Assembly (NCBI RefSeq): GCF_944324995.1
Contig: NZ_CALUYL010000002.1
Span: forward strand, 1-64,000
DNA: 64,000 nucleotides
Direction of reading: 5' to 3'
From: an uncultured Mailhella sp.
GTDB lineage: Bacteria > Desulfobacterota > Desulfovibrionia > Desulfovibrionales > Desulfovibrionaceae
A program made the position numbers and the translations under genes. Positions 16,262 through 24,444 of this stretch are shown in pieces (the stretch's first letter is position 1; each line of letters starts with the position of its first letter). The notes under the pieces are model-generated. The model was not told where the DNA came from. It searched no databases and worked only from the letters and a program-made list of their open reading frames with translations.

Positions 16262-16615
16262 ATGGCATTCATCAGCGATCAGCAATGGAGACGCATCGAG
16301 CCGTTTCTTGCCCGGGGCAAGAAGGTAGGCCGCCCCCGCAAAAGCGACCGGGAAACGCTCGAAGCCGTTCTCTATGTTCTTACCACAGGCTGCCGCTGGA
16401 GCGACCTGCCCCGCGACATGGGCAGCTATGTGACGGCGTGGCGACGCTTTACGGCCTGGAAAAAGGACGGCACCTTCGACATCATCCGTTCCTGCCTGCC
16501 CGCAAGCGTGCAGCTTTCCGAAAACGCGACGACGCCGCGGAAAATCAAGTCCGGAAAATGCAGTCTGGCCATGAAAAAATATGCCGGAACCAAAACGGCG
16601 CAGACCGATTCCTGA
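16262..16615 (+). pseudogene. IS5-like transposase N-terminal domain, orphan fragment
   Basis: 117 residues. The first 80 match the IS5/IS4-type transposase N-terminal domain (DUF4096-like): FISDQQWRRIEPFL, GRPRKSDRETLEAVLYVLTTGCRWSDLPRDMG, and TAWRRFTAWKKDGTF. The last 35 residues look unrelated and there is no downstream frame with a DDE catalytic domain, so it cannot transpose. I saw no flanking inverted repeats. It could be an insertion sequence remnant or a domesticated DNA-binding protein. It begins 31 nt after the moeB-like gene and could be co-transcribed with it. Confidence 0.6.
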
Positions 16616-16734
16616 TATTCGCGCCTTTTCTGTCGCCCATCCGTCCGCCGCGGGTGCCGGACGATTTGCCCGGCACGGCTCGCAGCCTCCGGCAATATTC
16701 CTTCCGTTTTCCTGCGGCAAACATGTTTCCTTCG

Positions 16735-16768
16735 CTCCGACGCCTGTCCTCAGACGTCGGAGTTTTTT
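16735..16768 (+). terminator. Terminator of the aor unit
   Basis: CTCCGACG (16735-16742) and CGTCGGAG (16755-16762) with a 12-nt loop, then six T residues. Confidence 0.85.
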
Positions 16769-16892
16769 CGTTCCGCCATCATTCCGGCAAACGAAAAAAC
16801 GCCGCACCGAAAGCAAACGGCATCCATCCCGTATCGGCCTGCGCCGGGAAAACCGCCCTGCGGCAGCCCCCGGCCTGCGGCGCAAAAAAAAG

Positions 16893-16925
16893 CGCGCCCC
16901 CGGAAACACTCCGACGACGCGCGTG
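16893..16925 (-). terminator. Terminator of the moeA unit
   Basis: On the minus strand GCGCG and CGCGC arms close a loop of about 21 nt and are followed by seven or more T residues. The stem is short but the T run is strong. Confidence 0.55.
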
Positions 16926-16946
16926 AACATGCGAAGGCCTGCGGCG

Positions 16947-18905
16947 TTATTTGCCGTCGTACGTCCAGAGAATCTCGCCGGTGCGATCCGTGCCGTATCC
17001 GCCCATGTCGCGCACGTTTTCCTTGAATTCTTCCGAACGTATCACCTCAAGCAGCGCCTGAATGCGGGCGTCCTGCATGTAGCGCTCGGGAATGACGAGG
17101 TCGTATTCCTCCACGCCCACGGAAATGAAGTCCAACCCGAGGGCCGCCGCCGCAGAACGCACGCCGAGACCCGCGTCGGCCCGGCCGGAAAGCACCGCCG
17201 CCGCCACGTTCATGTGCGTGTATTCCTCGTCGCGATAGCCCTGAATGCGGGCAGGCGAAAGTCCGCGCTTCTTCAGCTCGTAATCCAGCAGCACCCGGGT
17301 ACCGCTGCCGCGCTGACGATTGATGAACTGCACGTCTTCGCGGCACAGATCCTCAAACGTCGTGATGTTTTTCGGATTGCCGGGCAGCACCATGATGCCC
17401 TGTTCGCGATCCACGAGCTGCACCAGCACGGCGGGCATGCCCTTCATGTTCTCCTGAATGGCCTTTCTGTTGTAAATGCCGGTTTCCTCGTCGAGAAGGT
17501 GGCTTCCCGCCAGATGGCACTGGCCGCGCCGCAGCGCCAGCAGTCCGCCCAGAGAGCCCACGTGCGCCGAGGTCAGCCGGAAGCCCGGATGCGTGCGCCG
17601 AAGCATGCTGTCGATGAGATCCAGCGTATTGTCGTGGCTGCCCACCGCAAGCAGCGCGCCCTCAATTTCTTCCCGGGAGCGCAGAAGTTCCGCCTGCACG
17701 GGCTGTCCGGCGTCCAGACCTTCGCGGTCGCGCTCGATGGGAATCACGGCGTCGGCCCGGGAAAGGCTGGTCACCGTGCCCGCGCCGCGCGGCAGCGTGA
17801 CCGCGTAGCAGGCGCCGTCCACCACGCCGAGCTTCACGCGCACCCGCTCTTCCATGCCGGGGCGCGAGGGAATGGGATTGCAGGGCGTCACGGTGACGGT
17901 TTCGCGGCGCTTCACCCCGTGCTTCTGCCAGCGGGCGAGCAGCGGCAGAACGAATTCCTCCATGGCCACGATGGCGGAAACCGGATATCCGGGCGTGCCG
18001 ACAATGGGAACCCGGCGGCCTCCCACCTCCACAATGCCGAGCGCCGTGGGCTTGCCCGGCATGACCGCCACGCCGTGCACCAGCACCTCGCCCATGCCGG
18101 CAATGACGTCGGCCGTGTAGTCGTGGCTGCCCGCCGAAGAGCCCGCGTTCATGATGACGAGATCGGCCCCGTCCTCCACGGCGGAAGCAATGGCCTCGCG
18201 GATGCGGTCCATGTCGTCGGGAACGATGGGGCAGACGCGGGCATTGCCGCCCGCCTCCTCGATCATGGCGGAAAAAATGAGGGAATTGAATTCCGGCAGC
18301 GCCCGGCCCGCGCGCAGATCTTCTTCCCGCGCCTCGCTGAGCGCCACGATTTCCGAGCCGCTGGGAATCACGGCCACCTCGGGCTTGCGGAACACCGGGG
18401 GCCTCACCACCCCGGCGGCGGCCAGCGCGCCCAGTTCATAGGGGCCTATGACCACTCCGGGCGCAAGAATGATTTCCGTGGCCACCATGTCTTCGCCGAG
18501 CTTGCGCACGTGCTGCCAGGGAAAGGCCGCCTTTTCCGTGACCACATACCGGCCGTTGTCCTCAACGTTGAGATGCTCCACCATGACCACGGCATTGCAT
18601 CCGGCGGGAAGCGGATGACCGGTGTTGATCCAGAAGGCGTCCTTGCCAATTTCCAGGCGCAGCGGCCTGCGCGCAGAAGCCGTGAACGTGTCCTCGGCCT
18701 TCACGGCCACGCCGTCCATGGCCGCGCCGTGAAAGGCGGGCGACGAACGCAGCGCCTCCACGGGACGGGAAATCACCCGATGCAGCGCGGCGGAAAGCGG
18801 AACGGTCTCCTCCGAAAGTTCCATTCCCAGTTCGTCCACGCGGGAAAACCACAACTCCCGCGCTTCCTCGGGAGTCTTCATCGTAAGATAGGTATGTCTG
18901 GCCAT
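16947..18905 (-). CDS. MoeA molybdopterin metal-insertase fused to a periplasmic-binding-protein-like domain
   Basis: About 652 residues. The first 400 are MoeA, the enzyme that inserts molybdate or tungstate into adenylated pterin: AFHGAAMDGVAVKAEDT, NTGHPLPAGCNAVVMVEH, VIPSGSEIV, NAGSSAGSHDYT, VMPGKPTALG and GTPGYPVSAI. The last 240 resemble a substrate-binding (PBP/LysR effector) domain: VGSHDNTLDLID, GSHLLDEETGIYNR, NRQRGSGTRVLLDYELKK and ADAGLGVRSAA. That domain may sense or deliver an oxyanion. It has no signal peptide, so the protein is cytoplasmic. Start at 18905 chosen for the GAGAGAGGA site. This fusion is known in Desulfovibrio and archaea. Upstream is a second moeA. Confidence 0.9.
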   Translation of the reverse strand: MARHTYLTMKTPEEARELWFSRVDELGMELSEETVPLSAALHRVISRPVEALRSSPAFHGAAMDGVAVKAEDTFTASARRPLRLEIGKDAFWINTGHPLPAGCNAVVMVEHLNVEDNGRYVVTEKAAFPWQHVRKLGEDMVATEIILAPGVVIGPYELGALAAAGVVRPPVFRKPEVAVIPSGSEIVALSEAREEDLRAGRALPEFNSLIFSAMIEEAGGNARVCPIVPDDMDRIREAIASAVEDGADLVIMNAGSSAGSHDYTADVIAGMGEVLVHGVAVMPGKPTALGIVEVGGRRVPIVGTPGYPVSAIVAMEEFVLPLLARWQKHGVKRRETVTVTPCNPIPSRPGMEERVRVKLGVVDGACYAVTLPRGAGTVTSLSRADAVIPIERDREGLDAGQPVQAELLRSREEIEGALLAVGSHDNTLDLIDSMLRRTHPGFRLTSAHVGSLGGLLALRRGQCHLAGSHLLDEETGIYNRKAIQENMKGMPAVLVQLVDREQGIMVLPGNPKNITTFEDLCREDVQFINRQRGSGTRVLLDYELKKRGLSPARIQGYRDEEYTHMNVAAAVLSGRADAGLGVRSAAAALGLDFISVGVEEYDLVIPERYMQDARIQALLEVIRSEEFKENVRDMGGYGTDRTGEILWTYDGK

Positions 18906-19062
18906 AATTCCTCTCTCGGCGCGACGCGCCAGGATGCAACACAAGACGAAGCCCGCAGACGCGGGCGCGCCGCAAGGCGGAATCAGGTTCCGCCCGAGGC
19001 GGCGTCAAAAGCGCGACGGCTCATCGACGCGCCGAAAAAAAATTCGACACGGCCAGGCCGCG

Positions 19063-20289
19063 CTAATCCAGCAGTTCGGCAAACACTTCCTGACCGGCGT
19101 ACAGGCCTTCGCTGTTCTCCGGGCAGACCACCAGCGCGTCGGCAACGACCAGCCCGGAAATGAGTCCCGAAGGCGCGGTGACGGGATCCGCAACCCAGCC
19201 CTGTTCCGTGCGGGAGAGCTTCACGCGGATGAAGTCGCGCCGCCCCTGCGCCGAAGCCACGGCGCGCGAAAGCACGGCCTGCACGCCCGGAACCACGGGA
19301 GCCTCGCCGCCCTGCAGATGTCTGAGCAGCGGCGAAAGAAAAGCGCGGGCGCACACCAGCGCGCTCGACACGTGTCCGGGCAGGCCCATGAGGCATTTGC
19401 GCCCGGAGCGGGCAAGAATGAACGGCTTGCCGGGGCTGATGGCCGCGCCGTGCACCAGCAGGGCGCTCTCCGGCATGGAAAGAAAAATATCCACGGTGTG
19501 ATCGCGCATGCCGGCCGAAGAACCGCCGGAAAGCAGCACCACGTCGGCCCAGTCCAGAAGCCCGCGCACCGTTGCTTCCAGCCTGGCGACGTCGTCGCGC
19601 ACCAGACCGGCCAGACGCACTTCGGCTCCTTCCTTGCGGCACAGCGCCGCGAGGGAGTGAGAATTCACGTCCCGCACCTGCCCGGGCTGCGGCTTCTCCT
19701 CGCAGGGAACCACCTCGTCGCCCGTGGAGAGCACGGCCACGCGAGGGCGTCGCGTCACCGGCACGCGCACCTGTCCGAGCGCGGCCAGAAGTCCCGTTTC
19801 CTGCGGACGCAGACGCCGTCCCGCCGGAATGAGCACCTGCCCCTTTGCCGCGTCCTCGTCACGTTCGAGCACGTGATCGCCCGGAGCCTGCGTGCGCACG
19901 AGCTCCACAAGATTGCCGCCCGCCGGCCTGGAATATTCCACCATCACCACGCAGTCGGCCCCTTCTGGAAGCATGCCTCCCGTAAAGATGCGCGCCGTCT
20001 GCCCCGGCGCAAGGGAGAAGTCCGGCGTTCTGCCCATGGGGCATTCGCCCACGCATTCCAGCAGCGCGGGCGAACCTTCCTGCGCGCCGAACACGTCCCT
20101 GGCACGGACGGCATAGCCGTCCACCGTGGAACGGTCGAATCCCGGAAGATCTTCGGGAGCGCTCCAGTCCCGGGCAAGATAGCGGCCCGCGCTTTCATCC
20201 AGAGGAACATATTCTTCTGGAAGACGCTCAAACGTTTCGACGAGGGACAGAACCTCGTCCACCGACTTCAGAGTAAGAAAGGACTTCAT
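19063..20289 (-). CDS. moeA: Molybdopterin molybdenumtransferase MoeA, second paralogue
   Basis: 408 residues, normal MoeA length without the binding-protein extension. Motifs: PGFDRSTVDGYAVRARD (about residues 48-64), RIFTGGMLPEGADCVVMVEY, STGDEVV, DVNSHSL, SGGSSAGMRDHT, ISPGKPFI, and GLPGHVSSALV, followed by the C-terminal domain IV. It lies upstream of the fused moeA on the minus strand with a 157-nt gap and faces away from tunR. Two paralogues suggest separate handling of molybdate and tungstate or of bis- and mono-pterin cofactors, which is inference. Confidence 0.93.
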   Translation of the reverse strand: MKSFLTLKSVDEVLSLVETFERLPEEYVPLDESAGRYLARDWSAPEDLPGFDRSTVDGYAVRARDVFGAQEGSPALLECVGECPMGRTPDFSLAPGQTARIFTGGMLPEGADCVVMVEYSRPAGGNLVELVRTQAPGDHVLERDEDAAKGQVLIPAGRRLRPQETGLLAALGQVRVPVTRRPRVAVLSTGDEVVPCEEKPQPGQVRDVNSHSLAALCRKEGAEVRLAGLVRDDVARLEATVRGLLDWADVVLLSGGSSAGMRDHTVDIFLSMPESALLVHGAAISPGKPFILARSGRKCLMGLPGHVSSALVCARAFLSPLLRHLQGGEAPVVPGVQAVLSRAVASAQGRRDFIRVKLSRTEQGWVADPVTAPSGLISGLVVADALVVCPENSEGLYAGQEVFAELLD

Positions 20290-20682
20290 GACGGCTCCCG
20301 GATAAATGGAATGATACTGCTGCGGAGTATAACCTTTTGAAGAAAAAAGGAAAGGCGGCCGCCTTTCCGCCTTCGCCGCCCCCGAAAACCTCCTCTCCGC
20401 AACTTTTTATTTTTGGTGCAATCTTCCTGAAAAGAAATATGATAATTTTGAAATAAAACTTTGCCGATTCACTGTTTCGTCATTTCAGTATTGCTCATGC
20501 GGGTCTTTTCCGTTATATTGAAATGCGCATATTTTTTTGGAGAGCCTTGTATATGGAGTAGCGGATATTTTCACAGCAGATCGTCCCGGTCCCATCGCCG
20601 TTCATTTTGAAACGGCAGAGCTCTCCCCCGGTTCCCTTTTCAACGCTTCACGGAACCAAACCGCAACATTGCGAAGTGCGCC
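20290..20682. promoter_or_regulatory. AT-rich divergent control region between moeA and tunR
   Basis: No gene is supported. It holds an AATTTTGAAAT element at 20444-20454, shared with the adh region, and a wide inverted repeat CATTTCA (20481-20487) / TGAAATG (20519-20525). These are candidate sites for the divergently encoded TunR-like regulator. Exact promoter boxes were not assigned. Confidence 0.5.
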
Positions 20683-21666
20683 TTGCCTCAGGAACATTTG
20701 ACCAGATCCATGCTTGAACAGCTCACCCTCCGCTGGGAAGCATGGGAAGCGGAAGCCACCACCACGGCGAAAAAGATCGTGCGTGCGAGGCTTCACCTTC
20801 TCTTTCTGCTCATCCGCTACGGCGGCCTCCGCCTCGGCGAAGCCCTGAACCTGCCCGTGAAGAACGCCGTGGACACCGTGACCGGCATGGTTCACATTCC
20901 CGACCCCGGCGGCCGCGACGTTTTGCTTCCCCTCTCCTGCATGAAGCATATCCGGCGCATTCTCAGCCTGCCCGAGGCCGAAGATCCCGCCTTTCTGCAC
21001 TTCGATCAGGGCTTCGTGCGGCGCAAGTTCTACGCCGTGGCCCAGGGCATGGGACTTGCGCCGGGCATGGCCGGTCCGCGGGCCATACGCTACGCCCGCG
21101 GTCTGGAACTTCTGGAACTGCACGTGCCCTTCAACGTGGTGCAAGCCTTTCTCGGACAGCAGAAGTCCTCACAGATTGCGGAATTTCTCGAATTTGCCGG
21201 CGGCGAAGCCAAGCGCATCGTGAAGGATCACGCCCCGGCAGCAGGTCCGGACGACGAACCGGACAACTCGTTCATCGGCATCGTCACCGGTCTGGAAACC
21301 GGCATGCGCGCGGTGGGCGTGGAAGTCACCACCTTTTCCGATCTCGTCATCGCCGCCCTGTGCGACGCAAGACAGTTCATGGACATGGAACTTCACCTCA
21401 ATCAGGTGGTCACCGCGTCCGTCGATCCCGAACAGATCGTGCTTTCCACGGAAAAAGCCGCCCTCAGCATTCAGGGGCCGATACGCGCAAGCGTGGCGGC
21501 CCTGCACAAGGACACGGCGGAAACCTTTCTCGTGCTGGAACTGGCCGACGGCACCAGAATGAACGCCGTGCAGGAAACCTCCGCCGTTTCGCGGCTCGGC
21601 CTCCGGCAGGGAAGCAGAGTGTACGTCAGCTTTCCCGCGCGAAGCGTCAGCCTCCGCACCGACTAG
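20683..21666 (+). CDS. tunR: TunR-family tungstate-responsive regulator (XerC/D-like domain plus MOP domains)
   Basis: Predicted transcription factor for tungstate/molybdate homeostasis. Residues about 1-180 resemble the catalytic part of tyrosine recombinases (GGLRLGEAL with Arg50; PRAIRYARG; FLGQQ), but active-site positions are changed: the usual HxxRH reads RxxRY (133-137), the GH motif is GQ (159) and the nucleophile Tyr position is Phe168. It should bind DNA without cutting. Residues about 192-327 look like two MOP/TOBE oxyanion-binding domains. This architecture is the TunR family of sulfate reducers. It lies 52 nt before tupA. The start is uncertain: TTG at 20683, TTG at 20698 (AGGA upstream) or ATG at 20710. 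Confidence 0.88.
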   Translation: MPQEHLTRSMLEQLTLRWEAWEAEATTTAKKIVRARLHLLFLLIRYGGLRLGEALNLPVKNAVDTVTGMVHIPDPGGRDVLLPLSCMKHIRRILSLPEAEDPAFLHFDQGFVRRKFYAVAQGMGLAPGMAGPRAIRYARGLELLELHVPFNVVQAFLGQQKSSQIAEFLEFAGGEAKRIVKDHAPAAGPDDEPDNSFIGIVTGLETGMRAVGVEVTTFSDLVIAALCDARQFMDMELHLNQVVTASVDPEQIVLSTEKAALSIQGPIRASVAALHKDTAETFLVLELADGTRMNAVQETSAVSRLGLRQGSRVYVSFPARSVSLRTD

Positions 21667-21718
21667 ACACCACGCGGCTCTCGCAAGAGCGCCGCAAAAC
21701 CTTATAAGGAGCATCTCC

Positions 21719-22540
21719 ATGAATCATCTCGGCAAAGTCCTCTTCGGCACCCTGATCTCCCTCTCCTGCGTGCTTCCCGCGCAGGCCGCCGACTCCCTCA
21801 TGATGGCCACCACCACCAGCACCCAGGATTCCGGCCTGCTGGAATACGTCGCGCCCGTGTTCAAGAAGGAAACCGGCATCGACCTCAAGTGGGTGGCCGT
21901 GGGCACCGGCAAGGCTCTTGAAATCTCCAAGAACTGCGACGCCGACGTGCTGCTCGTTCACGCCCCCGACGTGGAAAAGAAGTTCATCGACGACGGCTAC
22001 GGCATCGATCGCCGTCAGGTCATGTACAACGACTTCGTCATCGTCGGCCCCAAGGCCGACCCCGCGAAGATCGCCGGCAAGACCACGGGCGAAGCTCTCA
22101 AGGCCATCTATGACGCCAAGGCCGGCTTCGTGAGCCGCGGCGACAAGTCCGGCACCCATTCCGCCGAACTCAAGCTGTGGAAGCAGTTCAACCTGAATCC
22201 CGACAAGGAACCCTTCTACATTTCCGCCGGTCAGGGCATGATGGCCACCCTCGCCATTGCCGCCGAAAAGGGCGCCTACGCCCTCACCGACCGCGGCACC
22301 TGGATCAAGTACGAAAGCCAGCAGGGCAAGAACAATCCTCTCGCCATCGTGGTGCAGGGCGACAGCGCGCTGTTCAATCAGTACAGCGTCATCACCACGA
22401 ACCCCAAGCTCTGCCCCAACGTCAAGAAGGATCTGGCCGTGAAGTTTGAAGACTGGTGGGTGAACCCCAAGACCCAGAAGCTCATCGAAGACTACCAGCT
22501 TGAAGGCAAGCAGCTCTTCTTCCCCAACGCCGGCAAGTAA
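21719..22540 (+). CDS. tupA: Tungstate ABC transporter substrate-binding protein TupA
   Basis: 273 residues with a signal peptide (hydrophobic core, cleavage after AQA at about residue 24). The mature start contains the TupA anion motif MMATTTSTQDSGLL, followed by AVGTGKALE, DVLLVHAP, SRGDKSGTHSAELKLW and GMMATLAIAAEK, which mark tungstate rather than molybdate (ModA) binding proteins. Captures tungstate in the periplasm and hands it to TupB. Ribosome site AAGGAGCATCTCC. Next to tupB, tupC and the tunR regulator. Confidence 0.94.
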   Translation: MNHLGKVLFGTLISLSCVLPAQAADSLMMATTTSTQDSGLLEYVAPVFKKETGIDLKWVAVGTGKALEISKNCDADVLLVHAPDVEKKFIDDGYGIDRRQVMYNDFVIVGPKADPAKIAGKTTGEALKAIYDAKAGFVSRGDKSGTHSAELKLWKQFNLNPDKEPFYISAGQGMMATLAIAAEKGAYALTDRGTWIKYESQQGKNNPLAIVVQGDSALFNQYSVITTNPKLCPNVKKDLAVKFEDWWVNPKTQKLIEDYQLEGKQLFFPNAGK

Positions 22541-22597
22541 GCCAACCCGCGGGCCGGATTTCCGGCCCGCCTTCCATTTTTTTCCTCGCAGGTCATC

Positions 22598-23293
22598 ATG
22601 GGATATTTCAGCGACGGCTTGCAGAAGGCCATCGACCTTCTGCTGCACATGGACGACGCCACCTTCTCCGCCATCGAGGCCACGCTCACATCCACGAGCT
22701 GCGCCCTCATCATTGCCTCCGTTCTCGGGCTGCCCCTGGGCTTTCTGCTCGGCTACACCAACTTTCCGGGCAAAAAGCTCATACGTCTCGTGTCCGATAC
22801 GCTTCTGGCCTTTCCCACCGTGCTCATCGGCCTCGTCGTCTATGTGCTCATCACCTACCGCGGCCCGTTCGGTCAGTTCGGACTGCTCTTCACCGTGCCC
22901 GGCATGGTCATAGGTCAGAGCATTCTCGCCCTGCCCATCGTCGTCTCCTGGACGGCGCAGGCCGTGGAAAATCTGGACCGGCGCTGCCGGGAAACCCTGC
23001 TCACGCTCGGCGCATCCTCCACGCAGCTCGCCCTGCACACCATTCGCGAAATACGCTACGATCTCGGCATGGTCTGCGTGACGGCCTTCGGCCGCGTGGT
23101 CACGGAAGTGGGCGTGGCCATGATGCTCGGCGGCAACATCCGCTATTCCACGCGCACCATGACCACCGCCATTTCGCTGGAAACCAGCAAGGGCGAATTC
23201 GCGCAGGGCATAGCCCTCGGACTCGTGCTTCTGTTCATCGCCTTTCTGGTGAACTTTCTCATGACCTGGCTCAGACAAAAGGGGCGCGCATGA
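22598..23293 (+). CDS. tupB: Tungstate ABC transporter permease TupB
   Basis: 231-residue inner-membrane permease with about five hydrophobic segments and an ABC permease EAA loop region (ENLDRRCRETLLTLGASSTQLALHTIREIRYD). TupB-like features include FGRVVTEVGVAMMLGGNIR near residue 165. It starts 57 nt after tupA and its end overlaps tupC by 4 nt (ATGA), giving translational coupling of permease and ATPase. Confidence 0.93.
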   Translation: MGYFSDGLQKAIDLLLHMDDATFSAIEATLTSTSCALIIASVLGLPLGFLLGYTNFPGKKLIRLVSDTLLAFPTVLIGLVVYVLITYRGPFGQFGLLFTVPGMVIGQSILALPIVVSWTAQAVENLDRRCRETLLTLGASSTQLALHTIREIRYDLGMVCVTAFGRVVTEVGVAMMLGGNIRYSTRTMTTAISLETSKGEFAQGIALGLVLLFIAFLVNFLMTWLRQKGRA

Positions 23294-23922
23294 ACACTCT
23301 TTTCGAGGCGCACGATCTCTGCAAGCGCTACGGCGACATCACCGCGCTGCGTCTCCCCTACTTTTCCATGGAAAAGGGAGAGACCGTGGCGCTCACCGGA
23401 AGAAACGGCAGCGGCAAATCCACTCTGCTGCGCCTGCTCGCCTTTCTGGAAAAACCGACGTCCGGCTCGCTGTTCTACGCCGGAAGTCAGACCGATCCGC
23501 GTCGGGAAATCACCCTGCTGCTTCAGGAACCCTACCTCATGAAGGCTTCCGTGTTCTGGAACGTGACGCTCGGTCTGCGCCTGCGCGGCCTCGACGCGGA
23601 ACGCCAGCGCAAGGGCTACAGGGAAAGCATGCTCGCCGTGGGCTTCGCCGATCCCGACGGCATGGCCACCCGCGGACCGGGAGAACTTTCCGGCGGCGAA
23701 CGCCAGCGCATCGCCCTTGCCTCGCGTCTTATTCTCTCTCCTTCCGTACTTTTACTCGATGAACCGACATCCAATGTTGACGCGGCAAGCGAAAAGGCCA
23801 TACTCAATGTTGTGCGTACTCTGCGCAGCCGGGGCGTCAGCATCGTGTGCGCCACGCACGACAGAGACATTCCCGCCGCTCTGGAAGCCCGGGAGATAAG
23901 TATTGTCAACGAAAGGCTCTGA
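23290..23922 (+). CDS. tupC: Tungstate ABC transporter ATP-binding protein TupC
   Basis: 210-residue ATPase with Walker A GRNGSGKST, Q-loop LLQEPYL, signature LSGGERQR, Walker B VLLLDEPT and H-loop ATHD. It is short and lacks the C-terminal MOP domain found in ModC, as usual for TupC. Oxyanion feedback would then come through the TunR-like regulator. Overlaps tupB by 4 nt. Confidence 0.93.
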   Translation: MNTLFEAHDLCKRYGDITALRLPYFSMEKGETVALTGRNGSGKSTLLRLLAFLEKPTSGSLFYAGSQTDPRREITLLLQEPYLMKASVFWNVTLGLRLRGLDAERQRKGYRESMLAVGFADPDGMATRGPGELSGGERQRIALASRLILSPSVLLLDEPTSNVDAASEKAILNVVRTLRSRGVSIVCATHDRDIPAALEAREISIVNERL

Positions 23923-23974
23923 AAGGCCCGGTCACTAAAAAAACCAACCGTTTTCCGCAAGGATGGAGAATATC

Positions 23975-24430
23975 ATGCGTATCGTTGCCGTATCCACGAG
24001 TGCCCGCAAGGGAGAAAAGAAAATCAATCAGCCTCAGGTGACCCTGGTGGCCAATCACGGCGTGGAGGGCGACGTCCATGCCGACGGCACCCATCGTCAG
24101 CTCAGCCTGCTGGCCATGGAAGACATTGAATACATGCGCTCCATGGGCGCCGACGTGCATCCCGGCGACTTCGCCGAAAACATCACCACCGAAGGCGTGG
24201 AACTCTATACCTGCCCCGTGGGCACCCGCTTCGTCATCGGCGACGACATCGAGCTCGTGCTCACCCAGATTGGCAAGGAATGCCACATGGGCTGCGCCAT
24301 CCGCCAGCAGGTGGGCGACTGCATCATGCCGCGGCGCGGCGTGTTCTGCCGCATCCTCAAGGGCGGCGTGGTCAAGCCCGGCGACAGCTTCCGCATCACC
24401 TTCCGTCCCCAGGTTCTTCCCCAGGCGTAG
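23975..24430 (+). CDS. MOSC domain-containing protein
   Basis: About 151 residues of a MOSC (Moco sulfurase C-terminal) domain, thought to bind the molybdenum or tungsten cofactor or carry sulfur. Seen: VAVSTSARKGEKK, HGVEGDVHADGTHRQLSLL, GDFAENITTEG, IGKECHMGCAIRQQVGDC with conserved cysteines, and GVFCRILKGG. I chose the second ATG (23975), which has GGAG 6 nt upstream; an in-frame ATG at 23963 has no such site. Lies between tupC and moaC-mog, so it belongs to cofactor synthesis. Confidence 0.88.
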   Translation: MRIVAVSTSARKGEKKINQPQVTLVANHGVEGDVHADGTHRQLSLLAMEDIEYMRSMGADVHPGDFAENITTEGVELYTCPVGTRFVIGDDIELVLTQIGKECHMGCAIRQQVGDCIMPRRGVFCRILKGGVVKPGDSFRITFRPQVLPQA

Positions 24431-24444
24431 GCATCGAGGCTCCC

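Larger units (their letters stand above)
16616..16946. other. Convergent intergenic region
   Basis: Between the plus-strand aor unit and the minus-strand moeA unit. It holds a terminator on each strand (listed separately) and otherwise nothing recognisable. Confidence 0.5.

Noticed and set aside
20683..21666. Active tyrosine recombinase of a mobile element
   Set aside because: The catalytic His and Tyr positions are replaced, and a MOP-type C-terminal domain and the tup operon context point to a regulator.
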